From NCBI GenBank assembly GCA_037367405.1, contig JAZKJV010010609.1, positions 248,001-312,000 on the forward strand: a stretch of 64,000 nucleotides of DNA, written 5' to 3'. The DNA is from Ottelia alismoides (Eukaryota > Streptophyta > Magnoliopsida > Alismatales > Hydrocharitaceae). Of the stretch, positions 12,401-24,990 are shown piece by piece. The notes beneath the pieces are model-generated. The model was given only the letters and a program-made list of their open reading frames with translations. It did no database searches and was not told the DNA's origin. A program made the position numbers and the translations under genes. Numbering within the stretch: the stretch's first letter is position 1; every line of letters begins with the position of its first letter.

Positions 12401-13700
12401 AAAATGGATTTATACCCCTACCAGTGTGGGATGACTTAAATATTTGCAGAAAATTTATGTAGAGGGCATTGGACTTTATATTTTTGTTCCTAGTTGTATT
12501 TTTAATTATTTTTATTTGCATTTTAGTCCCTTTTAGTATTATATTTTTATTTCCTTTATTTTGTGCATTGAAAATATCATTTTGCATCTATAAACTATAG
12601 GAAAATTATTTTAAGTGTCTGCTATATTAACAAATCACATATTTTCAAACGACAAATTAACATATTTTCCTATTTTTAAAATCCAAAAACATTACATTTA
12701 TTTCTTGTTTGCATAAAAAAATAGGAAAATGTTTTGGAAAACTCAAAAAAATTAGGAGTTACTCATTATTGTATTTTGCACCTACAACCAAAAATATCTA
12801 AAAAATTCCAAAGAAAAACCAAAAAATTGCAAACCCTCTCAAACCTTATAAAAATTATGAAAAATCACTCAAAATCCAAAAATTACATTTTTTGGTTTTG
12901 TATTTTTTTTATGATATTTCTCATATATTAAAATAAGTTTTGGTAATTTTTAAGCTATTTATCTTTTTTGAAATCCAAAACAATCTAGCTATTTATTCTT
13001 AATCACTTTTTTTTTCTATTTTTATTAAATTTAAAATAAACAATTAGTGGAATTCTGAGGAAAATACTCGAAAAAGAGAAAAATAAAAAAAAATATAATT
13101 TCCCATCTATTTATAAATATAAAAAGGCCACATCTATTTATATAGCTATATTTACTTATATTAGAAATAATATTATTAGATAAAATCCCAAAAATATTTT
13201 TAATATCCTTAAATAATAAAAAAGATTGTATTTGGGGCATTTTCTGATTTTTCCTTTTTTTATTTATATTTACCATTAGTATCTATTATAGTATCTATAT
13301 ATAGTTATATATATTATCTCTATTTATTAAAAAATTAAGAATCAGAAAATAGAAAATATAAAAAAATTACAAGAAAATTGAATATATATATATTCAAAAA
13401 TCAAAAAAACAAATATTAAAAACCCACTAAAAATAAAAAATCATTTCAAAAACACCAAAACAATTGGTCTTCTATTACTAATTTTTGTTGTCTATTCCCC
13501 TTGCTCCTTGTATTCGACCTATACATACTTGCACTATACACACATTTTGTAGAGTTATATTAAATTTTAACTCTGCATCTTTGCCTTTCATTGCTTCATT
13601 TTTTGTGGGTAAATTGTTGATTGACATTCGAGTTTCGTGAGCGGTCACCTTAATGACAACGTAGGTCTCGCCTTGTGTAGACGGCATTAGACCCTTGCAA
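9409..13700 (+). repeat. Inverted LTR of the same family, plus orientation
   Basis: This stretch aligns with the family LTR only as its reverse complement. 10085-10200 (gactagcaaaggtaag, then gtgatgaat) mirrors 29700-29860. 10400-10440 (gacaaggaataaagtaggggg) mirrors 29485-29510. 12120-12420 carries the R/U5 phrases such as tttgcactttggtccc. 13530-13620 mirrors 5530-5640 (ctatacacac, gttgatt). Homology ends near 13700. The part 9409-10010 is poorly matched and may be diverged U3. No PBS follows the end, so this is an LTR fragment and not the start of a full element. Confidence 0.65.
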
Positions 13701-14445
13701 AATCTATGTCATCACCAACTCTATTGAATAAAAATGTCTAAACAATATTAACTTCTGTACATATGAAATAAACCCAAACCCAAATTCCAGGATAGAAAGT
13801 TGTTAATGTTGATATATCTCACATATAATGTCTGATTTCAGTGTACTCACTTTTGAATTAATGTCCATTAGTTATCTACAAATCAAGAATAAATTCAAAA
13901 GAATCAGAGTCTAGCTACATAGTAACTAATTTTTGACTTGTTATTTCATGCACATATTTAACTCTTTTTGATTTATCTCTTTTTCATTTCTTTATTTCAT
14001 CTCATTCTCTAACTAACTATCCAAAAATAAAGATACAAAAACTTCAAAAAGTCGTAAAAATGGTGAGATCTGAATTTGTACATTCATCCCAATTGACTTG
14101 AACAATGTCATATATCCAATTTATTTCTAAATTTTCATTATTCATAAAATTACAAAAAAATTTACGGTTGTATCCATTTCATTATTCTAGATCATGTTTA
14201 ATTTTTTACATGCATTTATTGTCTACAGAAAATAAAATAAAAATTACAAAAGTTCAAAAATTAGTATTTTTATTACATAGAATAATAAATAAAAAATCAT
14301 ATCCCATGCATATTTGTTCCTTTGCATTTGATTTCAAGAACATTTTAAGGTGCATTTAGACCAACAGTTTTCATTTTGGAAATTTCTTCATTTCAGGTAG
14401 TTTTCTATGTTTATGCATTTTCTTTGCACCAACATTAATGATCCA
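13701..14445. other. Unassigned AT-rich stretch
   Basis: It holds no homology to the other repeats in the window that I can see and no convincing coding region. The short frame at 14105-14359 is AT-driven. It is the left flank of the Copia insertion. Confidence 0.6.
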
Positions 14446-14450
14446 CATGG

Positions 14451-17084
14451 TGAAGGATATGGGATAATCCTCAAGTGCATCACGGAAGTGTGAGCGTTGT
14501 ATCGAATACAACGAGGAACGACTAGTCGCACTAGTTGTTCTATGCAACAGAAATTAAAAAAAAATTCGTGTGACGACAACACATGATCCAAGCACACTTC
14601 TCGGATCATTTCGTCTAAACCACAAACAAGTAATAGGATTACCTGTTGAAGCGTTGTTGCGATCGAGTCTCTAAATGAAGGGACCTCCTGTCTCATGTCT
14701 GATCTGACGGAGGAGACGCTTGCGAGTGTGTTGATGAAACACGTGCTTCTCGCAATCCATGTTGATGATCAAAGCGGCGAATCTCCTGATCTCGACACAT
14801 GAGATCCGACGTCTTCTTTACGAGCGAGGCGCACCGAAGGAGATGGAGATCCATGAGCAAATGATCAGGCAGTATAACGATGCCGCTGCAGCGATGGAGA
14901 ACCTCTCTAGGGCATCCATGGTGGACGACCACATGAGAGAAGAAGAGAGGGCGTGTAGAGAGAGAAAAAGAGAGAGAGACTTATGTTCTCATTGTGTGTA
15001 AAGAAGAGCAAAGGGGTGCCTCTCCTTTTATAATATTTTAGGATCCATGTATCTCAATCCATGGGCAACACAAATCCAATGGTTCACATTGATTTGTGTT
15101 TCTTTTATTGGCCAACATTTGTGTTGGTAAAAACCAACAATAATTAATTTAATTTAGATTTATATATTGATAAATAAATATAATTCAATCACCAAATTAC
15201 ATTAAGATCTCATGGAAATCATAGGAGAGAGAGTTCCTCCTTCCATGTTGGAAAGAGGGGACAACAACACATTCCTAATAGGAGTGGTGGCCGTCCACTC
15301 CATGTATATGGAAGGTGGCTCTCATCTCTATAATGTAATCTCCAAGATTATGCAACAACTTTTGTTGGAAACTATTCTACAAAAATAATTGACAATTATT
15401 TTGTAGACATTGCAATCGTTCCATTAAAAAAAATGTGAATCATATTCACAACCCAAAATAAAATGTAAATTACATTTTCTCTTTAATGTTCAATGTGAAT
15501 CTGATTCACATGAACTTTTAATTAACAAATGTAAATTACAAATAGCTCTCTTTTATATATTATAAATCACAATTATAATATATGTGATTAATATGGATAG
15601 TGTTATACACATTATTCAATATCCATGATAATTAAATCACATTTAATCATCTTGGATCTCTATTCTCATGTGCCCAAATAATATGAATCATATTCACATT
15701 ATTTACATTTTTGATAATCAAATCACATTTAATTATCTAATATAGCTCTCTTTATAATATGAATCTAATTCATATTAATCATGATAATTAAATCAAATTT
15801 AATTATCCAGTTACTCAATGCTCGGATACTTATGTCAACAATGAAATTATCCTGAACTCTTTTAAGGATAATGCGCTTTCTACATGAATACTTGGAGAAA
15901 AGGACATGGCGATTGTATTGTTCCACGTATAGTGACTTGGATATTGAGATCACATCTCAAATCCAGATCTCGGGCCTCCCATATATGCTTGATTAAATCA
16001 AGACCGTAAATCTAATCTTCTCATTGCATCTGAATCACATTCAGATCAATGTCCAATATTTGGACCAAGATCAGATTACTTGTCTACTAAGAGGAGTCAC
16101 TAAAATTCAGACTCGTTTCATCACTCCCTAGGAATGGAAGCGTCATAATTATACAATCGTTTATGATCACATCACCCTCAGGTATTCCCAATACCTGCAC
16201 ATCCTGCATACTAGATGACCCAGAATAATCCTGAAGTATAAGATCAATTTTACACTGTCTACTTTAGGGATTTATCATTAAGTTTCTCATCTGACTATTG
16301 GGAGTTGGTATCGATCATATACTTTCCAAAAGCATATATCTACCCCGGTGTTGATCATATTCTTTCCAAAAGTATATATCAAACCTACAAATTCAGTCAA
16401 GCTTCCAAAGCGAGACGACCGTAAACGGAATTTGATTCTTCCCAATATCTCATGAGTGAGCTCATGTCTTCCGGTTCAGTAATGAACCTGTATGATCACT
16501 TTGAGAGATCGTATTACTCATATGCCATTATATGCACACCAGGGCACCGGTGTATAGACCTTTATTAGGTCATCAACCTATTGGTCTGCCAAATGTACAT
16601 ACTCAGACATATAGTAACACATCTGTCTCCGGTCAGAGGATGCGCGCCTATGTCATGACAACATACAATATAGGACTTTGGTTATCTCGTTCTCATTAAG
16701 CCAACTCTTTGACCTAACTTATCTAACACCTCCGAATCTCTATTCCTATGCAGAGGACCCGCATCAAGAGGTCGGTTAGATATCAGCCTAAATGAGAAAG
16801 GATTGCCATCTCTTACTTAGGCTGGAGATCATCTCTTAACAATCATTTGACGGTGCTTGATGAGTCCTCACTCTAACTCTTTAGATGTTCATCCAAGCAC
16901 CAACCTCTATGATTCAATATTTGAATCAACAGTTGTATGATCATCAAGATGTCTATGGTACATAACTCTAATTTTACTAAGGGACCTATTATGCAAATTA
17001 TTTATTCTTCATTTCAGGTCAGGGAATGATATTCTTAATAACATTTATTGCATAATGGTTCTCCGTGGGCTCGCATGTCCAAAA
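14451..17084 (-). repeat. 3' LTR of the Copia element
   Basis: About 2634 bp, matching 22394-24985 almost end to end by eye, with scattered substitutions and small indels. It starts TGAAGGATAT on the plus strand. Its inner end reads TCCAAAA where intact copies have TCCAACA, so one terminal base has mutated. Small plus-strand frames inside (14759-15001) are antisense to the element. Confidence 0.92.
15024..15034 (-). promoter_or_regulatory. TATA box in Copia 3' LTR
   Basis: Minus strand reads ATTATAAAAGG, followed by AGAGGCACC. The same site in the 5' LTR is ATGATAAAAGG (22923-22935) and in solo LTR B CTATATAAG (54368-54376). It implies a U3 of about 2 kb and an R-U5 of roughly 550 bp. Confidence 0.6.
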
Positions 17085-17100
17085 ATCTCTCACTAGCCCA
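17085..17100 (-). promoter_or_regulatory. Polypurine tract of the Copia element
   Basis: Minus strand reads GGGCTAGTGAGAGATT directly before the 3' LTR. This matches the common plant Copia form of a purine-rich GTGAGAGATT followed by TGTTGG. Confidence 0.8.
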
Positions 17101-19450
17101 AAGAGCCATTAATGGGCTAATATTTAAACCCATACTCATGTGACAATCATAGGCTATTTAGAAAATAGCTAGGTAAGCTGATCGTTCTTCTGTTCCCGAG
17201 AGACTATGCCAAGTCCTTTTAATACATTTGCATATCCCCTAGTAACCGTGTTCGCATCCAATGCGAATGTTGCGTCTCATGCAACCAATACTCAATCATA
17301 TCAGTCATAGTGTCCTTGACACTACACCTCAATAATTGTTATAACTAGTATGTAATTTCAATTATCCTTATCAGAATACCCTTATTCTTGGAGATCTCTA
17401 TCTCATAAGGTATTCGCAGTTAAGACCTTTTAGATCACTATCTATAAAGTCTTAATTTTTTGAAGATAAGACTTTGAGATCACTATATCAAAAGTCTTGT
17501 CCTCTATGAAGATATTGTTATTACTGCAACCAAGTAGTTTATTTCCATAGTAGATTAGTAACAGTTTATTTACTAGTCCCACTGCATGGCAGCCATCTGG
17601 CTTGTGTCCACATCTAGCACACACCCGACTTCTCAGAACTGATGCCCAAGGGCTAGAAGTTTTAGCATTTACATCCTCAACTCTTTGAGGTGTTATCCCT
17701 TTAGTACCATTTCTTGAGGGAAATAAGCCTTTCTTGGAATTTTCTAGAAAATGGAAATGTCCAAGCTGTACCATTAATGTGACGGTCCCAATATCCTCTT
17801 CTCTTTACATCTGAATAACTACAGAACTAAGATCTAAGAGGTATCCTTGAGATCATATCTCGAGTTATGGGACAACCAGATTATAAAACACTTAGTATTA
17901 TCATCCTCATGTCATTCCAAATAAGTAGGATATCTACATTTAACACAACACAATAGCACTCGCACTAAGCTTCATATGGTTTATCAAGATTCTATCTGAA
18001 ACCATAACATTTATGATTTCCTCAAATCCAATATTCCAACTACAAGAAGCTTATTTGAGTCCACAGATAGAATTCCTTAGCTTGCACTCTTTACTTCCCT
18101 CAACCATGAAGCCCTAGAGATGCTTCATGTGAATGTCCTCAGAGAGGTATTCATGGAGAAATGCAATATTGGCTTTCATCTTAACGATGTCAAAGACAAG
18201 TTGTGTAGCTATGGTTAGCAATATTCTGATGGGTTAAAGCAAGGTCACTGTAGAGCAAGTCTCATCGCAAGCGATGTCTTCTCTTCGGTGTGTAGCTCAT
18301 GGCCACGAACCGTGCTTTAAAGGTCTCTACCTTCTCATCAGGTTCCCTCTTTCTCCTGAAGATCCATTTACACCTTTATGGGTCTAACCCATATAGGTGG
18401 ATCCTCGATGGTCCATATACAACATTTGTATATGAAGTCTACTTTAGACTTTATTGCTAACATCTATCTTTCCATGTCATGATCTTCAGAAGCTTCATCA
18501 TATGAAGTAACATCATTGTCAAACTTAACTGACAAATGGAATCCATCCTCAAACTCATTTGAAAAGGTATTAGTGTTTAATCTTTAATTGTCCTTTTAGT
18601 TTCCGATTTCAGGAGCCTCATTATCATCTCAAGATTAAATGAGTTCCTTTACTTCATTTTCATATTGATTCTCAAGAGTCTCATCATCTAAGAATCACAT
18701 TATCAGATATGAAATATTTTAAGAATCTCAAGGTCATAAAGTAGGTATCCAATACCATCCTTTATTTTCCTAATGAAGTAGCACTCTCAGGTGCTAAGTT
18801 CCAGCTTACTTGCATGGAATCTTATTGGGGATATATTGTAGTCTCTACCACATATACACCTGGAAACTAATAGGTAATTATGCTAAATTTCATCATTGAT
18901 TAAATCATGTCATACATGATTCAATTGTATCTCCCCACAACTCTCCTGAGTTTAGGTACATTAGGAGGATTGAGATAGAAATGACATTCATATCTCTATA
19001 CAACATTCCATGAATTCATCTTATAAGTACTGACTACCTGGATTAGATAAAAAAAATCATTTAATCTTCCTTGAAACTTTGGTTCTAAACCAAAATTGTG
19101 AAATCTTTGAACATTTCAAAGTTTTCTATGTGAAGAGAAGAAATCTCATATCACAAATAATCATCAATAGATATCACATATCCATAATGTTTATTCTGAT
19201 ATAGATGATTCACATACATCAATGTGCATGAGATCTTGAATACCTTGACATCTTACACCATTCTACGGAAGGGTGTATTGGACATTTTTACTTTTGAATA
19301 CAATATTCACAAGTATGTAAGATTTGAACCATTAGACAATCTAAAGTTTCATCTCTTCTTAGTCTATTGATCACATTAACAAACAAATGTCCAAGGCTTG
19401 ATGCCAGATCATTTTCAAATGATCTTCATCCTCCTATTGATCTTTAATGG
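17101..19450 (-). pseudogene. Copia pol relic: integrase, RT, RNase H
   Basis: Translated pieces follow Copia order on the minus strand. At 19270-19440 is the pre-integrase zinc region (SLGH ... CEYC). Near 19230 DLMHIDVCES matches the integrase core start, and near 18870-18975 NPPNVPKL and VVGRYN match the TPPGTPQ / ERRNR stretch. At 18310-18375 IFRRKREPDEKVETFKARFVA is the RT entry motif; at 18130-18200 is AFLHEYLSEDIHM; at 18035-18110 SICGLK and ASCSWN match the SIYGLKQAS motif. At 17442-17774 ENSKKGL ... SPWASVLRS ... CHAVGLV matches the RT/RNase H connection. The YVDD site (around 17906-17952) has become two stops with no Asp pair, so RT is dead. Many stops and frame changes occur throughout. 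Confidence 0.9.
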
Positions 19451-22378
19451 TTCAATTTTCAATATTATAAATGTTATGAACCATTCATTAATTTTTCTAA
19501 TTTAGTAAAGTCCTCCGCATGTCAGATTACTATCTGAAATATATCCATCATAACTCTTTTTGAGAGGTCTATTCCAGAATTCATATTTATTTCCAACATT
19601 TAGAAATAAATAATGAGTGTAACCTAATGTCTAGGTCATAGAGACATTCTCTAAGACCAATGGCTCCCACTGAAAATATGAAGTCTATTTATCCAATGAA
19701 AATTGTTTCAACAATTGCATCAATTCCAACATGGATGACTATTAAGCCTTAAGATTAATTTCTAATCTTCTAACACATATGCAACCAATTGCATGTATCA
19801 TTAGAAGATTGAGATACAATTATTAGACTTTATTTTATCAAAGTCAATTTCAATGATTATATGTAGATTATGCCGATGCACTATCCAAGTCCTTCTCTAA
19901 GGATTTTAGATAGATTTGATAGTCATACTATCAACACATCATCTTATTGCCGTATTGGTATTTATCCAACTCTTTGGATTTCATATGGAAGTCACAGAAG
20001 TACAGTCAACTCTATGACTTTCATTCTCACATGGGCCAGACCCACGCTTCCACTGTGCTCCCTTCATCTATAAACAACCATTGCTTAAGATAAGGTATCT
20101 CTTATGTTAAATTCAAAAGATTTCAATACAAGATTATTTCAACATTTATACATGTGCTTCATTCAATTCATACAATATGAATATTATGAAGCTTCAGGAA
20201 TGACCAAAGTATAGACAGTAGAATGATGACACTCATCGTATCTACACCCATATAAACTCCTAAAAGATTGGTTCAGGTAAATATTCAAACATTTTGAATA
20301 CATCATCTCTTATAGAGCCACCATGTCATTCATGATTAAATGTCGAGAGCACATATGTATGCCATAGCATCTTCTTAGATTTTATAAGGATTAATTGACA
20401 ATTGCGATCATCATCGACATGTCACTTCCAAAGTACATTCAATGAGAGATCAAGATTATAGAGACATACAAAAATCCTAGTGTTGTAGTCCTATTGTCTA
20501 TTTAATTGTCATTCCTCATTATTATGAGGAAAATTACACATTGCAACCACATACATTATGTGTCCAACTGCAAGTACAATATCTTGATTATGGATCCAAT
20601 CCATGATATTTTACTGGTCATTATTGAGTATAGTATATAGTGGGTTTAATGAAGATTTATCTGAAATAATAAATTTGCATAAATATATATATATATATAA
20701 ATATAAATATATACTTTGATTTAAGAATTTTTATATAAAAGTTGTCTTGCCTTGTCAACACTAAAAGTTCATTCCCTTAATCACTTTCAATGTAAGAGAT
20801 ATACTTACCATCATATCTCAGTAAGATATAGGATCTCCTTCCTTGTCTTTGTTACATCCCAATAATATGAGAATCTGTAACTCGGATAAAAAGAAGCAGT
20901 AACACATTCTACCTTGCAAGTCCAACTTGCATATCCCAATTTGGTCTTTAACACCCGTCCCCACAACTTCTAAGGTGATGTTGACCCGTCGTTAATTGAA
21001 CCAACCATCAACAGGAATATAACTCACTATGCGCAATCCAATATCGCCCCAATAATATGAGGATCCGATATTGGAGTCACTACGCATACGACCTTACTAT
21101 TTTGAGAAGCAAAGAGCCTGATCCATATGCGCTAGCATACAGGAGCTGTCACTTCGGACAGACGTCTCCTATATGCAATCTCTGGCGATGGAAACCCTTC
21201 GCCTTGACGGGAGACCATGGATGTCACTTATGTGTTCCTCCACCTCATATTTAAATTTTAGTAAATTATCATGAATCATATTCATATAACTAATTCTTCT
21301 AAGGGAAATACACATCTATTCATAATAGAGTGTTTTAATTGGATATAATTAATTCAATCTAATTAAATCAATTATCAATCCAATTCAATCAACAAACTTG
21401 ATTGGTTTTACTTGAATATTTATATGGTATTATCTCAAAGTGCGTATTAATTCGAATTTTAATAATTAGAAAAATACACCTTGATTTCTTCAGCATTATT
21501 GAGTCCCTACCCGTTGTCATGGCCAGTATCGACGGGAGTGGGATGGACCGCAACCGGTGCGACCCGCTACCCCAACGCTCCTCGACTAGACACCATATCC
21601 ACCTCAAGAAAGGATAATGCCAAATAGATCAATGTGTACTTGAGATGATCATCGGTTCTTCAACTGAAATTATACCATATAGTAATGATCAAAACATTTT
21701 TGATTATAAGGAAATTTGTTAGACAAATTCCCAATCCTATTCAAGTAAGTTGTTTGTTGATTGTGTTTCCAATCATGATCTAGATCAAATCTAATAACTT
21801 TATTGGTTGAGGCCAAGTCAATTAGAGAAAATAATCATCATTAAATATTTCTCAAATATTTTCCATAATTATTTCATGAAATTAAAAATTAATTTCACTA
21901 ATTGACAATCACATAGTTCATGATTAGGAATGTAATTTCAACAGTGACCCCTACTTACTAAAATTAACATATCCCAATCAATTCAAATCCAAATTAGACA
22001 AAATTAGTTTCCAAAGATTGATATTTGATTTAGAAAGAACCTAAGTAATATTTCATGCATTTATAGGTAGATCAAAACAATAATTAACTCATTAATCATG
22101 TTAAGATTCACAGTTCCCGCAACAGTGAATACATGTTCATTAAAACGACCATATCTCGAGCAAACGGAATCCAAATTACATAAACTCAGATCCTATGGTT
22201 TCTTTATTTAATGGGGAACAAAATCTAATTATTATTTTAGTGTTTAAAAAATTTTAACAGGGGCGAAATTAAGCACTAAACATAGATGCGAAAATGAAAT
22301 GCGATAAAAAATTTCGCAAATCCTAACGAACCCAAGTCATCCTAGATTTATGGATCTTATCTGAAACCTCCGGCCTAA
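19451..22378 (-). other. 5' internal region of Copia element (gag and leader area)
   Basis: By position this should hold gag and the start of pol. I find no recognisable Gag domain or CCHC knuckle, and all frames are short. A short direct repeat of ccaataatatgag occurs near 20860 and 21050. 20640-20720 is a TA-rich tract. The region is either strongly decayed or a long non-coding leader. Confidence 0.5.
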
Positions 22379-22391
22379 GGCTCTGATAACA
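22379..22391 (-). promoter_or_regulatory. Copia primer binding site (tRNA-iMet type)
   Basis: Minus strand reads TGTTATCAGAGCC, one base different from the canonical TGGTATCAGAGC complement of initiator-Met tRNA. It lies two bases inside the 5' LTR. Confidence 0.88.
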
Positions 22392-22393
22392 CT

Positions 22394-24985
22394 TGAAGGA
22401 TATGGGATAATCCTCAAGCGCATCACGGAAGCGTGAGCGTCGTATCGAATACAACGAGGAACGACTAGTCGCACTAGTTATTCTATGCAGCGGAAATTAA
22501 AATTTTTTCATGTGACGAAACCACCTGATCCAAGAACACTTCTCGGATTTTTTCGTCCAAACCAAAAAAAAGTAGTAGGATTACCTCTTGAAGCGTGGTT
22601 CTGATCGAGTCTCTAAACGAAGAGACCTCCTGTCTCAAGTCCGATCCGACAGAGGAGAGGCTTGCGAGCGTGTTGATGAAACACATGCTTCTCGCAATCC
22701 ATGTTGATGATCCAAGCGGCTAATCTCTTGATCTCGACACATGAGGTCCGACATCTTCTCTACGAGCGAGGCGCACCAAAGAAGACGGAGATCCATGAGC
22801 AAACGACCGGGCAGCATAACGTCGACGCTGCAGCGATGGAGAACCTCTCTAGGGCATCCATGGTGGATGGCCACATGAGAGAAGAAGAGAGGGCGTGTAA
22901 AGAAGAGCAAAGGTGTGCCTCTCCTTTTATCATATTTTGGGATCCATCGATCTCAATACATTGGCAACACAAATCCAATGGCTCACATAGATTTGTGTTT
23001 CTCTTAATGGCAAAGATTTGTATTGGTAAAAACCAACAACAATTAATTTAATTTAGATTTATATATTGATAAATCAATATAATACAATCACGAAATTAAA
23101 TCAAGATCTCATGGAAATCATAGGAGAGAGAGAGTGCCTCCTTCCATGTTGGAAAGAGGGGACAACCACATATTCCTAATAGGAGTGGTGGCCGTCCACT
23201 CCATGTATATGGAAGGTGGCTCTCATCTCTATAATGTAATCTCCAAGATTATGCAACAACTTTTGTTGCAAATTATTCTACAAAAACAATTCACAATTAT
23301 TTTGTAGACATTGCAATCTTGCCATTGAAAAAAATTGTGAATCATATTCACAACCCAAAATAAAATGTAAATTACATTTTTCACTTTAATGTCCAATGTG
23401 AATCCAATTCACTTGAACATTTAATTAACAAATGTAACTTACAAATATCTCTCTCTTATATATTATAAGTCACATTTATAATATATGTGATTAATATGGA
23501 TAATGCTATCCACATTATTCAATATCTATGATAATGAAATCACATTTAATCATCTTGGATCTCTATTCTCATGTGCCCAAATAATATGAATCATATTCAC
23601 ATTATTTACATCTTTGATAATCAAATCACATTTAATTATCTAAGATAGCTCTCTTTATAATATGAATCGAATTCATATTAATCATGATAATTAAATCACA
23701 TTTATTTGTCCTATTTCTCAATGCTTGGTTACTTATATCAACAATGAAATTATCCTGAACTCTTTCAAGGATAATGCGCTTTCTCCGCGAATACTTGGAT
23801 ATAAGGACATGGCGATTGTATTGCTGCATGTTTAGTGACTTGGATATTGAGATCACATCACAAATCCAGATCTCGGGCCTCCCATAGATGCTTGATTAAA
23901 TCAATACCGTAAATCTAATCTTCTTATTGCATCTGAATCACATTCAGATCAATGTCCAATATTTGGATCAAGATCATATTACTTCTCTACTGAGAGGAGT
24001 CACTAAAATCCAGACCCGTTTCATCACTCCCTAGGAATGGAAGCGCCATGGTTATACAATCAGTTATGATCACATCACTCTCAGGTATTCCCAATACCTA
24101 TACATCCTGCATACTGGAAGACCCAGAATAATCCCGAAGTGTAAGATCAATTTTACACTGTCTACTTTAAGGATTTATCATTAAGTTTCTCATGACTATT
24201 GGGTGTTGGTATCGATCATATACTTTCCAAAAGCATATATCATACCCATGTGTTGATCAAATACTTTCCAAAATTATATATCAAACCTACAGATTCAGTC
24301 AAGCTTCCAAAGCTAGATGACCGTGCACGGAATTTGATTCTTCCCAATATCTCATGAGTGAGCTCATGTCTTCCGGTTCAGTAATGAACTGTATGATCCA
24401 TTTGAGAGATCGTATTACTCATATGCCTTTATATGCACACCAGTGCGCCGGTGTATAGACCTTGATTAGGTCATCAACCTGTTGGTCTGCCAAATGCACA
24501 TACTCAAACATATATTAACACATCTGTCTCCGATCAGAGGATGCGTGCCTATGTCATGACAACATACACTATAGGACTTTTGTTATCTCGATCTCATTAA
24601 GCCAACTCTTTTACCTAACTTATCTAACACCTCCGAATCTCTATTCCTATGCAGAGGACCTGCGTCAAGAGGTCGGTTTGATATCAGCCTAAATGAGAAA
24701 GGATTGCCATCTCCTACTCAGGCTGGAGATCATCTCTTAACAATCATTTGACAGTGCTTGATGAGTCCTCAATCTAACTGTTTAGATGTTCATCCAAGCA
24801 CCAACCTCTATGATTCAATATTTGAATCAACAGTTGTATGATCATCAAGATGGCTATGGTACATAACTTTAATTGTACTAAGGGACCTATTATGCAAATT
24901 ATTTATTCTTCATTTTAGATCAGGGAATGATATTCTCAATAACATTTATTGCATAGTGGATCGTCGTGGGCTCGCATGTCCAACA
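22394..24985 (-). repeat. 5' LTR of the Copia element
   Basis: About 2592 bp with intact termini (TG...CA on the plus strand: TGAAGGATAT ... TCCAACA). It differs from the 3' LTR by scattered substitutions and small deletions, including loss of the purine-rich 'agagagagaaaaagagag' stretch found at 14955-14980. The divergence implies the insertion is not recent. Confidence 0.92.
22923..22935 (-). promoter_or_regulatory. TATA box in Copia 5' LTR
   Basis: Minus strand ATATGATAAAAGG, at the same LTR position as 15024-15034. It would drive the element transcript toward lower coordinates. One base is weaker than in the 3' LTR. Confidence 0.5.
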
Positions 24986-24990
24986 CATGG

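Larger units (their letters stand above)
14446..24990 (-). mobile_element. Structurally complete Copia element, pol decayed
   Basis: Two same-orientation LTRs (14451-17084 and 22394-24985) flank a 5.3-kb internal region. The 5-bp sequence CATGG sits at both outer edges (14446-14450, 24986-24990), a typical Ty1/Copia target duplication. The LTRs read TGTTGGACAT...CCTTCA on the minus strand. PBS and PPT face inward at the right ends, and the pol remnant is ordered IN then RT then RNase H, which defines Copia. Every domain carries stops and frameshifts, so it cannot be autonomous. The LTRs are long for Copia. Two solo LTRs of the same family occur at 44712 and 53784. Confidence 0.93.

Noticed and set aside
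14759..15001. Plus-strand frame repeated in the Copia LTRs (22701-23051, 44913-45131, 54087-54215)
   Set aside because: It recurs because the LTR recurs. It is antisense to the element, varies in length, and is stopped in both solo LTRs, so selection on a protein is not supported.
20640..20720. Possible origin or matrix attachment site from TA-rich tract
   Set aside because: TA-rich tracts are common across this window; nothing specific supports such a role.
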